Origin: Thermoplasmata archaeon
Lineage (GTDB): Archaea > Thermoplasmatota > Thermoplasmata > Methanomassiliicoccales > Methanomethylophilaceae
Reading direction: 5' to 3'
Assembly: GCA_015063125.1 (NCBI GenBank)
Contig: SUTB01000004.1
Location: forward strand, 103,487-167,486
DNA length: 64,000 bases
Numbering within the stretch: the first letter of the stretch is position 1; every line of letters begins with the position of its first letter. Shown piece after piece: positions 8,223 to 16,363 of this stretch. Under the pieces are notes generated by a model. The model was not told the origin of the DNA. It saw nothing but the letters and a program-made list of their open reading frames with translations, and did not search any database. The translations under genes and the position numbers were made by a program.

Positions 8223-9080
8223 ATGGCTGTACATATCAAAGCTGAGGACCTCGGTGCATCCTACGGTGACAATGTCATCTGGGAACACATCAACCTCGAC
8301 ATAAATGAGCCGGGACTGATCAGCATCCTCGGGCCCAACGGAGTGGGAAAATCCACCTTCATGTACACCATCAACAAGATCCTGGAGCCGAGCTCCGGAA
8401 GGATACTCCTAGATGGCACGGATGTTCTAGAACTCGGATACAAGGACATCGCGAAGAAGGTCGCGTACGTCCCCCAGGCATCCGGAGAGACGTTCGCCAT
8501 GACCGTTATGGACACCGTCCTCATGGGAAGGTATCCCCATTCCGGTTACTCTGTGACGCAGGAGGATCTGGAGATCGCCGCCGATTGCCTGCAGAAGATG
8601 AACATGGGAGAATTCGCATTGAGGAATTTCAACGAGCTCTCCGCGGGACAGCACCAGAGGGTGATGATCGCACGCGGACTTGCCCAGCAGCCGGACCTGC
8701 TGATGCTGGACGAGCCCACATCGAATCTCGATATCTACCATCAGATCTACACCATGAGGTTGCTCCGTGACATCGCGCACGAGAAGAACATGACGGTCCT
8801 TATCATCTGTCACGACCTCAACATAGCCTCGAGGTTCTCGGACCGTGTCATCGTGTTCCGCAAGGGTTCCGTTTACGCCGACGGCACGGCACAGGAGGTC
8901 CTGACAGAGGAGACCATCTTCAACGTCTACAACGTCAAAGCGGACATACAGATAGTGGACGGACGCCCGTATGTGATCTTCCATGCGGACGACAGCATCG
9001 ACGATCCCGATTTCCAGTGCGGGGTCGTGGACACCGTCTCCAAGGAGGATCTGCAGGAAGCCGATCCGATGGACGAATGA
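8223..9080 (+). CDS. ABC importer ATP-binding protein (FecE/BtuD type)
   Basis: A 285-residue ATPase that powers the FecCD-type permease encoded just upstream. Walker A is LGPNGVGKST near residues 37-46, the Q-loop is YVPQASGE, the ABC signature is LSAGQHQRV and Walker B is LLMLDEPTSNLD, followed by the switch histidine in IICHDLN. Length and order are normal. A 35-residue acidic C-terminal extension ends the protein. It is the last gene of the operon; a hairpin terminator follows eight bases after the stop. Confidence 0.92.
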   Translation: MAVHIKAEDLGASYGDNVIWEHINLDINEPGLISILGPNGVGKSTFMYTINKILEPSSGRILLDGTDVLELGYKDIAKKVAYVPQASGETFAMTVMDTVLMGRYPHSGYSVTQEDLEIAADCLQKMNMGEFALRNFNELSAGQHQRVMIARGLAQQPDLLMLDEPTSNLDIYHQIYTMRLLRDIAHEKNMTVLIICHDLNIASRFSDRVIVFRKGSVYADGTAQEVLTEETIFNVYNVKADIQIVDGRPYVIFHADDSIDDPDFQCGVVDTVSKEDLQEADPMDE

Positions 9081-9087
9081 TGAAAAC

Positions 9088-9106
9088 AGGAGGGCAGTGC
9101 CCTCCT
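9088..9106 (+). terminator. Terminator of the first ABC-importer operon
   Basis: A perfect 8-bp stem (AGGAGGGC 9088-9095 with GCCCTCCT 9099-9106) and a 3-base loop, followed by a pyrimidine-rich run TTCTCCCTTTTC, lies directly after the ATPase gene. Confidence 0.7.
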
Positions 9107-9182
9107 TTCTCCCTTTTCTCCATCCTATATCCCGACATAAGGATGCGACCTTTTATCACATAAACGGCACTAACCCTCCATC

Positions 9183-11117
9183 ATGAAGAAAGAGATGAGT
9201 TCCTTCGACGTCCGTTCCATAGCGACGGAGCTGTCCGCTCTGGAAGGTGCCCATATGGACAAGATCTTCCAATGGGGTGCAGGGAACGTGCTGTTCCGCA
9301 TCAACGTCCAGGGCGAAGGCAAGAAGGATCTCTTCCTCAAGGACAAGAAATGGCTGTACTCCCCGGCTGCGAAACCGGAGACTCCAATACAGCCCACCTC
9401 GTTCGCCACATACCTCAGGAAATACCTTGACAATGCTCGCATCGGCAAGGTCAGGCAGGTCGGATTCGACAGGGTCGTGGAGATGGAATTGCTGAAGGCC
9501 GATTCGGAGTACAAGCTGATCTTCGAGATCTTCGGAGGAGGAAACGTCCTCCTCGTGAAGGACGGCATCATCGACACCTGCCTCATCCAGAAGACGATGA
9601 GGGACCGTAAGGTCCGTCCGAAGGAGCCCTACATCTGGCCCCAGCCCAGATTCAATCCGGTTGAATCAACCGAGGCGGACTTCATCCAAGCTATGAAGGA
9701 ATCGGAATCGGACTGCGTCAGGACCCTCGCCACTGCGGTGAACCTCGGAGGCCAGTATGCCGAGGAGGTTTGCAAGCGCACCGGAGCGGACAAGACCATG
9801 CCCGCATCGGAAATCCCTGACGACATGCTCTCCAAGATGTACGCCCAGGTGAAGGACATCGTGAAACATGTGATCGATGTTCCGGAGACCACCGCCTACA
9901 TCAAGGACGGAAAGATAGAGGACTTCGCACCCATCCAGATGCTCTCCCACGACGATCTGGAATCCAAGCCATTCGGCAGCATGTCCGAGGTCATCGACGC
10001 CTTCGTTCAGCAGATGAAGGAAGAGGAAGAGGAAGCCTATGTCGACCCCGAGGTCGAGAAGCTCAACAGGAGGATCCTCAAGCAGGAGGAGACCGTCCAG
10101 GAGTACAAGGAGAGGTGCGAGGAGCTCAAGAGGAAAGCCGAAGCTCTGTACACCGACTACCAGAACGTATCTCAGCTGCTGGGGGTCCTGAACGAACAGA
10201 GCCAGAAGCTCACATGGGAGAAGCTGAAGGAGGGCGCCATGAAGATTCCCTACGTCAAGGACATCGACCCCTCCAAGAACCTGGTCACGGGCGAGTTCGC
10301 AGGAGAGACCGTCACCCTCGATTACACCAAGGGACTGGACGCCAACGCATCCGACATCTACCAGCAGAGCAAGGATATCGGCGAGAAGGGCAGGCACGCT
10401 GAGGATGCTCTCAACGACAGCCGCGCGGAGCTCGCCAAGAAGGAGAAGGGCATCGCAAAGGAGAAGGCCGCGATGGCCGGCAGAGCGCAGCCTACCAAGC
10501 AGTTCTGGTTCGAGAGATTCAAATGGTTCTTCACATCCGAAGGCAAACTGGTCATCGCAGGAAGGGACGCCCACACCAACGACGGCGTAGTCAAGAAGCA
10601 TCTCAAGGAGAAGGACCTGTACTGCCATACCGACATCCACGGAGCACCTTCCACCATCATAAAGGACGGCGCATCAGCATCCAATCAGGAATTGAGAGAG
10701 GCCTGCCAATTCGCTACGGCCCAGTCCAAGGGATGGGTCGGAGCGGTATCCGAGGGAAGTGCCTATTGGGTGTACCCTGACCAGGTCAGCAAGACCCCCA
10801 ACCCCGGAGAGTTCGTCCCCCGCGGCGCGTTCATCATCCGCGGAAAGAGGAACTACGAATACCACCTGCCTCTGGAGCTCATCGTTGGTGAGATCGATTA
10901 CCAGGGATCAAGGAAGGTCATGTGCGGCCCAGCATCTTGCTTCAAGGACTGCGAGAAGTACTTCGTGATCCGTCCCGGGAAGAACAAGAACCGCATCTCA
11001 GGAGATATGGCGAAGCGCTTCAACGTTCCCGAGGAGGAGATCTCCAGGATCCTGCCGCCGGGAGAGAGCGAGATCGTGAAAGAGGTCTGGCCTAAGGACG
11101 ATGAGTCCGAGGAATGA
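9183..11117 (+). CDS. Rqc2/NEMF-family ribosome quality-control protein (NFACT protein)
   Basis: A 644-residue archaeal homologue of eukaryotic NEMF/Tae2 and bacterial RqcH. These proteins bind 60S/50S subunits carrying stalled peptidyl-tRNA and in bacteria direct C-terminal alanine tailing. The NFACT-N domain begins at SSFDVRSIATELSALEG; a long coiled coil with charged repeats covers about residues 280-345 and 395-440; the NFACT-R domain follows (about 450-560) with FKWFFTSEGKLVIAGRDAHTND and the DIHGAPSTIIK segment. The length fits the archaeal family. A TATA-like TTTTATCACA lies 22-32 bases before the ATG, suggesting a nearly leaderless mRNA. It is a single gene between two terminators. 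Confidence 0.9.
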   Translation: MKKEMSSFDVRSIATELSALEGAHMDKIFQWGAGNVLFRINVQGEGKKDLFLKDKKWLYSPAAKPETPIQPTSFATYLRKYLDNARIGKVRQVGFDRVVEMELLKADSEYKLIFEIFGGGNVLLVKDGIIDTCLIQKTMRDRKVRPKEPYIWPQPRFNPVESTEADFIQAMKESESDCVRTLATAVNLGGQYAEEVCKRTGADKTMPASEIPDDMLSKMYAQVKDIVKHVIDVPETTAYIKDGKIEDFAPIQMLSHDDLESKPFGSMSEVIDAFVQQMKEEEEEAYVDPEVEKLNRRILKQEETVQEYKERCEELKRKAEALYTDYQNVSQLLGVLNEQSQKLTWEKLKEGAMKIPYVKDIDPSKNLVTGEFAGETVTLDYTKGLDANASDIYQQSKDIGEKGRHAEDALNDSRAELAKKEKGIAKEKAAMAGRAQPTKQFWFERFKWFFTSEGKLVIAGRDAHTNDGVVKKHLKEKDLYCHTDIHGAPSTIIKDGASASNQELREACQFATAQSKGWVGAVSEGSAYWVYPDQVSKTPNPGEFVPRGAFIIRGKRNYEYHLPLELIVGEIDYQGSRKVMCGPASCFKDCEKYFVIRPGKNKNRISGDMAKRFNVPEEEISRILPPGESEIVKEVWPKDDESEE

Positions 11118-11162
11118 ATTCCGGAACTCATTACTTTATACTACGATTCGCATCGAAAGGCC

Positions 11163-11546
11163 ATGGAAGAACTGAAGTATAAGTTCAATCTCGTCGCAGT
11201 GATAGCCACGATAGGGGCCGTCATCGCGTTGATCGGAGTTATCCTGGCTTTCAACAACCCTCCGGGAGGAGCGGACTTATTGGATTTGATCGTCTTCGTC
11301 TTGGTGACATTGACATCCGCTTCCACCATCAAACCCAACCTCAATACCAAATCAGCATTGCTGAACGTCGTGGTGGGTGTGCTTGCCATAGTCATATCCG
11401 TGCTGTGCTATTTCCGCATAGCCGAGATAGTTGAAGCGGCCGGATTCATGGATGTTGGGATCGGCCCGTGGATGATGATCGCAGGAAGCATCATCTTCAC
11501 CATGTTCACGCTTTCAGACTACCTGTACAAGAGGAAGGCTAACTGA
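11163..11546 (+). CDS. Four-helix integral membrane protein, unknown function
   Basis: A 127-residue protein with four predicted membrane helices (about residues 10-30, 38-55, 62-85 and 98-118), short polar loops and a basic C-terminus (YKRKAN). I recognise no family motif. A TATA-like TTTATACT sits about 20 bases before the ATG, so it appears to have its own promoter, and a hairpin terminator follows. It lies between the Rqc2 gene and tRNA-Arg and gives no contextual hint. Confidence 0.6.
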   Translation: MEELKYKFNLVAVIATIGAVIALIGVILAFNNPPGGADLLDLIVFVLVTLTSASTIKPNLNTKSALLNVVVGVLAIVISVLCYFRIAEIVEAAGFMDVGIGPWMMIAGSIIFTMFTLSDYLYKRKAN

Positions 11547-11554
11547 ACAAAAAC

Positions 11555-11569
11555 GGGGCATACAGCCCC
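11555..11569 (+). terminator. Hairpin terminator after the four-helix protein gene
   Basis: GGGGC (11555-11559) pairs with GCCCC (11565-11569) around a 5-base loop and is followed by CTCTTTTCTTC, nine bases after the stop codon. Confidence 0.5.
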
Positions 11570-11604
11570 CTCTTTTCTTCTAATTTTCTGAGAAATCAGT
11601 ACGA

Positions 11605-11681
11605 TGGTGCCCGCGCCGGGATTCGAACCCGGGTCAAGAGATCCGCAATCTCACAGGATATCCAAGCTACCCCACGCGGGC
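11605..11681 (-). tRNA. tRNA-Arg (anticodon GCG)
   Basis: The minus strand folds into a cloverleaf. The 7-bp acceptor stem is GCCCGCG with CGCGGGC, the T arm is CCGGG-TTCGAAT-CCCGG and the anticodon loop TTGCGGA gives anticodon GCG for arginine CGC codons. A 3' CCA is encoded in the DNA. The anticodon stem has a U-U mismatch at its outer end, and the D arm is slightly irregular. No intron is seen. Confidence 0.85.
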
Positions 11682-11718
11682 AGAATATGCGGTACCTTAA
11701 GGTAAGGTTAAGAGGTTT

Positions 11719-11910
11719 TCATGCCTCAGGGTGCGACAGGTAGCGGGTGATGTAACCAGCGATCCTGTTCCTCATTGTCACTGATGAGACATCTGTGAGG
11801 GTCGCGACCATCTCCTTGTTGCCCTCGAAATCCTTGGTGAATGCCTGAGGATACTTGTTGAGCAACTCGATGGAGACTCTCTTGATGTAGGTGGGTCTTA
11901 TTCTTCCCAT
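11719..11910 (-). CDS. rps17e: 30S ribosomal protein S17e
   Basis: A 63-residue protein of the archaeal/eukaryotic small ribosomal subunit. It opens MGRIRPTYIKRV and contains the family's FxxNKxxV and MRNRIAGYITRYL segments near its end. The ATG at 11910 is chosen because a GGTGA ribosome-binding site sits five bases upstream and the family starts with MGR; the reading frame extends three codons further to a GTG, which is less likely. Length is typical for archaea. It lies next to tRNA-Arg on the same strand. Confidence 0.9.
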   Translation of the reverse strand: MGRIRPTYIKRVSIELLNKYPQAFTKDFEGNKEMVATLTDVSSVTMRNRIAGYITRYLSHPEA

Positions 11911-12067
11911 ATCGTTCACCGAATTGAACCCGATTAAGCCGATACCCTATATAATCCTATTTGAAAGCATCAGCGGTTTCAAAAGTAACATCTGGTAAGG
12001 TGTCTGGAATTTCAATCTTACCCTCGCAAGACTCGACTTGATGGCTGTTTAGGAACGGGCGGGCATA

Positions 12068-12114
12068 ATCATATAATATCATAATGTTATTTTTATTATT
12101 GAAAGTGACATTAT
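12068..12114 (+). promoter_or_regulatory. Promoter with inverted repeat upstream of the DUF3990/Xre pair
   Basis: An AT-rich core ATCATATAATATC (about 12068-12080) looks like a TATA box. It is followed by ATAATGT (12081-12087) and its reverse complement ACATTAT (12108-12114), separated by 20 bases and ending at the ATG. Such symmetry at a promoter fits autoregulation by the operon's own Xre-type protein. Confidence 0.45.
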
Positions 12115-12115
12115 A

Positions 12116-12769
12116 ATGATACTATATCACGGATCCAACCAGATAGTCTCGTCCCCGATATTCGGATACGGCAGGAAGGACAACGATTACGGCCGCGGAT
12201 TCTACTGCACAGAATCGATAGAGCTCGCTAAGGAATGGGCTTGCCGCAACGGGTCGGATGGTTTCGTCAACACCTATTCGTTGGACTCATCAGGGCTGAA
12301 GAAGATCGATCTGAATTCCAAGGACAGCAACATCCTGAATTGGTTGGCCGTGTTGATCGATAACCGTGTCTTCGAACCCCGCAGCCAGACCTCGGTGTTG
12401 GGGAAGCAATACATCCTCGACAACTACCTGATAGATCTAGAAGGATACGACATCGTCTGCGGATACCGTGCCGATGATTCTTACTTCAATTTCGCCAGGG
12501 ACTTCCTAGAGAACGTGATCCCTCTGAGCAAATTATCCGAAGCGATGAACCTGGGGGATTTGGGCAGACAGGTGATGCTCAGATCGGAGAAGGCCTTTGA
12601 CAGGATGGCCTTCAGCGGATGCGAGAAGGTTCCCGCATCAACATATGCGATCAGACGCAGGAATAGGGATTGCGCCGCACGCGATGCTTACGGGAAAATG
12701 GTTGCGATCCCGCCGAAAAAGGACGACATCTACCTGATGGACCTCATCACCGGGAGGGCTGAACTATGA
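12116..12769 (+). CDS. DUF3990 protein, putative ADP-ribosyltransferase-like toxin
   Basis: A 217-residue protein matching the DUF3990 pattern: ILYHGSNQIVSSP at the start, GRKDNDYGRGFYCTES near residues 20-35, then ELAKEWACR. In this family the 'YHGS...DFGxGFYxT' layout resembles ADP-ribosyltransferase folds, with H and Y as NAD-contact candidates; activity here is inferred. The gene overlaps the next one by four bases (ATGA). Pairs of a DUF3990 protein with a small DUF3791/HTH partner are widespread in gut microbes and behave like toxin-antitoxin modules by gene context. The product would probably act in the cytoplasm on a host target if unleashed. Confidence 0.7.
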   Translation: MILYHGSNQIVSSPIFGYGRKDNDYGRGFYCTESIELAKEWACRNGSDGFVNTYSLDSSGLKKIDLNSKDSNILNWLAVLIDNRVFEPRSQTSVLGKQYILDNYLIDLEGYDIVCGYRADDSYFNFARDFLENVIPLSKLSEAMNLGDLGRQVMLRSEKAFDRMAFSGCEKVPASTYAIRRRNRDCAARDAYGKMVAIPPKKDDIYLMDLITGRAEL

Positions 12770-13383
12770 TCCATCCTTACAGTGAAACATATCTCGATCT
12801 TGTCCAGCGCAATGTCGGGGTTGTGTTCGATCTGCTGCTCAGACAGGAGCGTATGGACGAGTCGGAATTCTCCCGCCTATTCTCTGGATCGGAGGTCGCC
12901 CAGGGCATTGAATCCTCCCATCCGGACTTTCTCGCCGGTCGTTCGGGACAGGAGCTTGCCTCCATCATTATCGACCGCCCCATTCGCTATCCTGACGGCT
13001 ACGTGATGATCGCCGGACCCGAATACTGGACAGGCTTCGTGGTGGCCTACCTTCAATGGAAGTTCTTCAGACCGTTCAGCATCATCCTGGAGAGATATCC
13101 CGTATCGATGCTCCTCGACAATTACGAGCGTCTGCATTCGTCATCGCTGGATTACATCGCTGACGAGATCGGGACGTATCTGGTGGAGGACAACATCATC
13201 AAGACACGCAGGAAAGCTCTGGGCTACACACAGTCGGAGCTCGCGGGATTCGCCAATATGAACATCAGGACGCTGCGCGGATATGAACAGGGGACCTTGG
13301 ACATCGGCAAAGCGGGTGGTGACACGCTGTACAATCTTTCCCGCAGTCTTGGATGCTCGATCGAGGATCTGCTGAAAAGATGA
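12766..13383 (+). CDS. DUF3791-like plus Xre helix-turn-helix protein (putative antitoxin/regulator)
   Basis: A 205-residue protein with two parts. Residues about 85-140 (ILERYPVSMLLDNYERLHSS then LDYIADEIGTYL) resemble DUF3791, the usual partner of DUF3990 proteins. Residues about 143-203 form an Xre-type helix-turn-helix (IKTRRKALGYTQSELAG ... NIRTLRGYEQG). The start codon overlaps the stop of the DUF3990 gene, so the pair is translated together. The likely job is to neutralise the DUF3990 protein and to repress the operon through the inverted repeat at its promoter. DUF3791 and HTH are commonly separate proteins; the fusion here is notable. Antitoxin role is inferred. Confidence 0.65.
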   Translation: MIHPYSETYLDLVQRNVGVVFDLLLRQERMDESEFSRLFSGSEVAQGIESSHPDFLAGRSGQELASIIIDRPIRYPDGYVMIAGPEYWTGFVVAYLQWKFFRPFSIILERYPVSMLLDNYERLHSSSLDYIADEIGTYLVEDNIIKTRRKALGYTQSELAGFANMNIRTLRGYEQGTLDIGKAGGDTLYNLSRSLGCSIEDLLKR

Positions 13384-13414
13384 TTGCATCTTCAAGCGGA
13401 CTGGATGCAGCCTC

Positions 13415-13912
13415 TCACATCTTCGCGATCTCTGCCATGATCTGCGGAGAGATATGACAGTAACCGTTCGGTGTCCGGTCCAGATAATTCTGATGATTCT
13501 CCTCGGCCCTGGTGAAGTTCTGAAGGGGCAAGACCTCGGTATAGAACTCCGAATAATGTTCCGCTATGCTGGCGACCTTGCGAGAGACCTCTTCGCCTGT
13601 CTGCTCATCGGTCCAGTAGATTCCGGTGCGGTACTGTATACCCCTGTCGTTACCCTGCCTGTTAAGCTTCGTGGGATCTATGATCATGAAGAACGCCTGA
13701 AGTATCCTGTCCAGAGCAACGATGGATTCGTCGTAGACTACCCTGACGGTCTCTGCGTAACCATAGCGCCCAGAACAGACCAGGAGATAATCTGGGGTTA
13801 GATGGGGATCGCCGTTGGCGTATCCGCACTCCGTGCCGACCACGCCCTTCAGCAGGGACATCGCCTTCTCGACGCCCCAGAAGCATCCGCCTGCCAGATA
13901 GATCTCCTTCAT
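13415..13912 (-). CDS. msrA: Peptide methionine-(S)-sulfoxide reductase MsrA
   Basis: A 165-residue repair enzyme that reduces methionine-S-sulfoxide in proteins. The catalytic motif GGCFWG (Cys10) and the downstream GTECGYANG, IIDPTKLNRQGNDRGIQYRTGI and NHQNYLDR patterns are all present. A C-terminal resolving cysteine is represented by GYCHIS. The true start is the ATG at 13912, overlapping the thyX stop by the ATGA arrangement; the frame extends further upstream only as antisense of nothing functional. It forms an operon with traB-like and thyX genes. Confidence 0.92.
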   Translation of the reverse strand: MKEIYLAGGCFWGVEKAMSLLKGVVGTECGYANGDPHLTPDYLLVCSGRYGYAETVRVVYDESIVALDRILQAFFMIIDPTKLNRQGNDRGIQYRTGIYWTDEQTGEEVSRKVASIAEHYSEFYTEVLPLQNFTRAEENHQNYLDRTPNGYCHISPQIMAEIAKM

Positions 13913-14568
13913 AGGTCGGTCCTTGGCTGACCGCAGGTCTTCTTGCCCTCTGGGCAAGGTCCCCTGACACAGGGCGGACCAGCGTTCTTGAAGATGATAG
14001 GCGAGATCTCCTTGCATATCCTCAGCATCTGATCGGACATCTCCCTGATCTCCCACTGAGCGCGGTTGCAGCTCCTGAGGGAGAAGAAATGGAGCAGTTC
14101 CCTGGCGTTCATGGTGATGGTGATATTGGTCGTGCAACCGTTGGGAAGGAGGTATCTCGCATCCTCCACCGGGATCCCCATTTCCTCGAGCTTCTTGTAT
14201 GCATCCCAAATGGTGTCCATGACGGAATCGTAGAGCTTTACGGCATCCTTGTTGTCCTCAACCGTGTGGGGTGTGACGAAGGCCGCCTTATCCATCGAAA
14301 CATACCTCTGGCTCTGCTGAGAATAGGAGGCTACTCTGTGCCTCACAAGCTGATGCGTGAGAGCGCGCGAAGCGCCTTCCACTGAGAATGTGAAGACCGC
14401 ATGCTCGATGACGGAGTGGTGCCCCATGCCGACGATCCTCGAAAGGGTCTTCTCGGGATCGATGTCCTCGACGATCTCTGCGGAGGACCTCTCCGAGTAA
14501 CATGAGTTCCCTGCCGCCGCGCATATCCTGTCCGCATTCTGTGTGCATGCCAATAGCTTAACCTTCAA
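13909..14568 (-). CDS. thyX: Flavin-dependent thymidylate synthase ThyX
   Basis: A 219-residue FAD-dependent enzyme that makes dTMP from dUMP using methylenetetrahydro(methano)pterin and a reduced flavin. The ThyX motif RHRVASYSQQSQR covers residues 76-88. Other landmarks are HHSVIEHAVFTF and the C-terminal RSCNRAQWEIR. The start is a TTG inside the end of the upstream TraB-like gene, preceded by GGGAG; no in-frame ATG precedes the conserved region. Four cysteines near the C-terminus (AGPPCVRGPCPEGKKTCG) form an extra tail that could bind a metal. msrA follows with a 4-base overlap. Confidence 0.93.
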   Translation of the reverse strand: MKVKLLACTQNADRICAAAGNSCYSERSSAEIVEDIDPEKTLSRIVGMGHHSVIEHAVFTFSVEGASRALTHQLVRHRVASYSQQSQRYVSMDKAAFVTPHTVEDNKDAVKLYDSVMDTIWDAYKKLEEMGIPVEDARYLLPNGCTTNITITMNARELLHFFSLRSCNRAQWEIREMSDQMLRICKEISPIIFKNAGPPCVRGPCPEGKKTCGQPRTDL

Positions 14569-15277
14569 GTGTCTCCCTCCCGTCCCAAACCATCTGACGG
14601 ATCCTGTTCATCTTCTCACGGTCCATGATGTCGCTCAGCCTGATCTTCCTGATGTGCTCCTCCTTGAGGAGCTTGCACAGACCCTCGACGTGGGCGTCAC
14701 CGACGACCACGACCATGTTCTTGTACTTCCCGGAGAGTTCGTTTATCTGGTCGGCCATGTAGACGTTCCTCTCGTCGATCAGCTTCCTGACCAGCGTAGG
14801 ATACCTCTTGCGCATGCTCTCTACATAGTCCTCCTCGTTGGCGGCGAACTTCTTGTGCGTGTTCTCCACCTTCTTGATGCCTCCGAAGGAGTCCTTGATT
14901 CCGGATAGACGGTAGCGCAGCCTCTCGGATGCCGACATCTCATCCCACATCTCGTTCATGACGCGCATGGCATCGGTGTCGATCGGGATTATGTCGGCGT
15001 TGACCAGCTTGCCTGTGTTCACCGCTGCGAGGAACTCGCCTCCCAGCTGGCTGCCGCTCTGCTCGGACATCTTCTGCTGATACTTGGCGGTGTTGGCGTA
15101 AATGGCGGACATCTTCTGATCGCCCTTGGGCTTCACACCGTTGTAGTCGTTCATCATGGTCTCGTAACGAGCCTTGTCCAACTCTATGAGCACCGCATCC
15201 GGCCATGTATTCTTCACGATGAAGGATACGGGCTCCGCAAGATTGAACACGTGGCCCGTGCCGATTATGGTGATCAT
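14558..15277 (-). CDS. TraB/PrgY-family protein
   Basis: A 239-residue protein of the TraB family (related to bacterial PrgY, plant and animal TRABD, and Tiki/GumN hydrolases). It starts MITIIGTGHVFNL, includes IELDKARY near residue 35, IDERNVYMADQI near 165 and ends its core with VVVGDAHVEGLCKLL. The GxxH and ERN..MA residues are the family's putative metalloprotease-like site. It lacks the C-terminal membrane helices found in many archaeal members, so it is probably soluble. Cellular function in archaea is unknown. TAA stop, overlapping the TTG start of thyX. Confidence 0.8.
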   Translation of the reverse strand: MITIIGTGHVFNLAEPVSFIVKNTWPDAVLIELDKARYETMMNDYNGVKPKGDQKMSAIYANTAKYQQKMSEQSGSQLGGEFLAAVNTGKLVNADIIPIDTDAMRVMNEMWDEMSASERLRYRLSGIKDSFGGIKKVENTHKKFAANEEDYVESMRKRYPTLVRKLIDERNVYMADQINELSGKYKNMVVVVGDAHVEGLCKLLKEEHIRKIRLSDIMDREKMNRIRQMVWDGRETLEG

Positions 15278-15380
15278 GAGTATCCGAAGGAGTCCGAGAG
15301 ATATAATGGCGATGAGGCGGCAATCCTTTTTCTACGTAGACCAGGATACCTTGGAACATTAATCCAACGGAGTTCTGAAG

Positions 15381-15659
15381 ATGAGCCCGAAGAAGAAGGA
15401 CAAAATCATCACCCTGATCACCATCGTCAGCGTAACCATCGTCATGATAGCTCTGGCGGCCATCGTCTATCTCTGTTCCGCGGGAAGCATAAGCGAGGAG
15501 GCCATGCTCATGGGCAGCACGATGCTGTCGGGACTCATGTTCGTGATCGTCATCCTCTTCGGTGCATACTCGTACTCCGTACGTCCGAAACTTGTCGCCC
15601 AGTACAGGATGGAGAACGGTCTCCCTCCCGTCGATGAAAAAGACAAGGAGAGACCGTAA
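15381..15659 (+). CDS. Two-helix small membrane protein, unknown function
   Basis: A 92-residue protein with a lysine-rich start (MSPKKKDK), two hydrophobic helices (about residues 10-32 and 42-63) and a charged C-terminal tail. It matches no family I know. It is read divergently from the TraB-like gene and ends 47 bases before the HAD phosphatase gene on the same strand, with TAA as stop. Confidence 0.5.
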   Translation: MSPKKKDKIITLITIVSVTIVMIALAAIVYLCSAGSISEEAMLMGSTMLSGLMFVIVILFGAYSYSVRPKLVAQYRMENGLPPVDEKDKERP

Positions 15660-15706
15660 TCAGTTTTATCCATGTCCTGCATCGGGTATCATACTGAGGT
15701 GCCTGA

Positions 15707-16363
15707 ATGAACAAGTACGATCTCGTCTGCTTCGACATGGACGGAGTCCTGACCAAACTGAGGAGCTCATGGTGTTGGGTGCATCAATGTTTCGACGTGG
15801 ACAACGAACCCACGTACCAGGCCTACTGCAACGGGGAGATAGACGAATCGGAGTTCATGAGGAGGGACATAGCCCTCTGGACAAACAAGAAGCCGGACGT
15901 CACCATCGACGAGATCGCCAAGCTCTTCCAGGACATGCCCCTCATCGGAGGCATCCAGGAGACGGTGGCCTGCCTGAAGGAGAACGGCGTGAGATGCGTC
16001 ATAGTCAGCGGAGGGATAGACAAGGCCGCTCTGCTGATCAAGAACGAGTTCGGCTTCGACGACTTCGCCGCGGACGAGATCTGCACCAATCCGGACGGCA
16101 CGCTGACCGGAGAAGGCAAGCTCATCGTGGACCTGAAGGACAAGGGCATCAACGTGCGCCATTTCATCGAGAAGTACAGGACCACTCCCGAGAGGACGGT
16201 CTCCATCGGCAACTCGTTCACGGACATCCCCATGTTCAAGAACTCGGGCATGTCCATCGCATTCAATCCGACGGACCCTTACACCAGCGATGCGGCCACC
16301 TACACAGTGGTCTCCGATAACATCGCTGACGTTCTCGATTACATCCTCGAAGAAGAGGAATGA
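15707..16363 (+). CDS. HAD-superfamily phosphatase, phosphoserine-phosphatase-like
   Basis: A 218-residue HAD hydrolase of subfamily IB. Motif I is FDMDGVLT with catalytic aspartates 10 and 12, motif II is VSGG near residue 103, motif III is a lysine in the EKYRTTPER region and motif IV is GNSFTDIPMF. The cap segment between motifs I and II is small and helical, as in SerB. It may make serine from phosphoserine, but the substrate of archaeal members is often different. The start ATG has a GAGGTG site upstream. It is convergent with the zinc-ribbon gene; the two stop codons abut. Confidence 0.8.
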   Translation: MNKYDLVCFDMDGVLTKLRSSWCWVHQCFDVDNEPTYQAYCNGEIDESEFMRRDIALWTNKKPDVTIDEIAKLFQDMPLIGGIQETVACLKENGVRCVIVSGGIDKAALLIKNEFGFDDFAADEICTNPDGTLTGEGKLIVDLKDKGINVRHFIEKYRTTPERTVSIGNSFTDIPMFKNSGMSIAFNPTDPYTSDAATYTVVSDNIADVLDYILEEEE

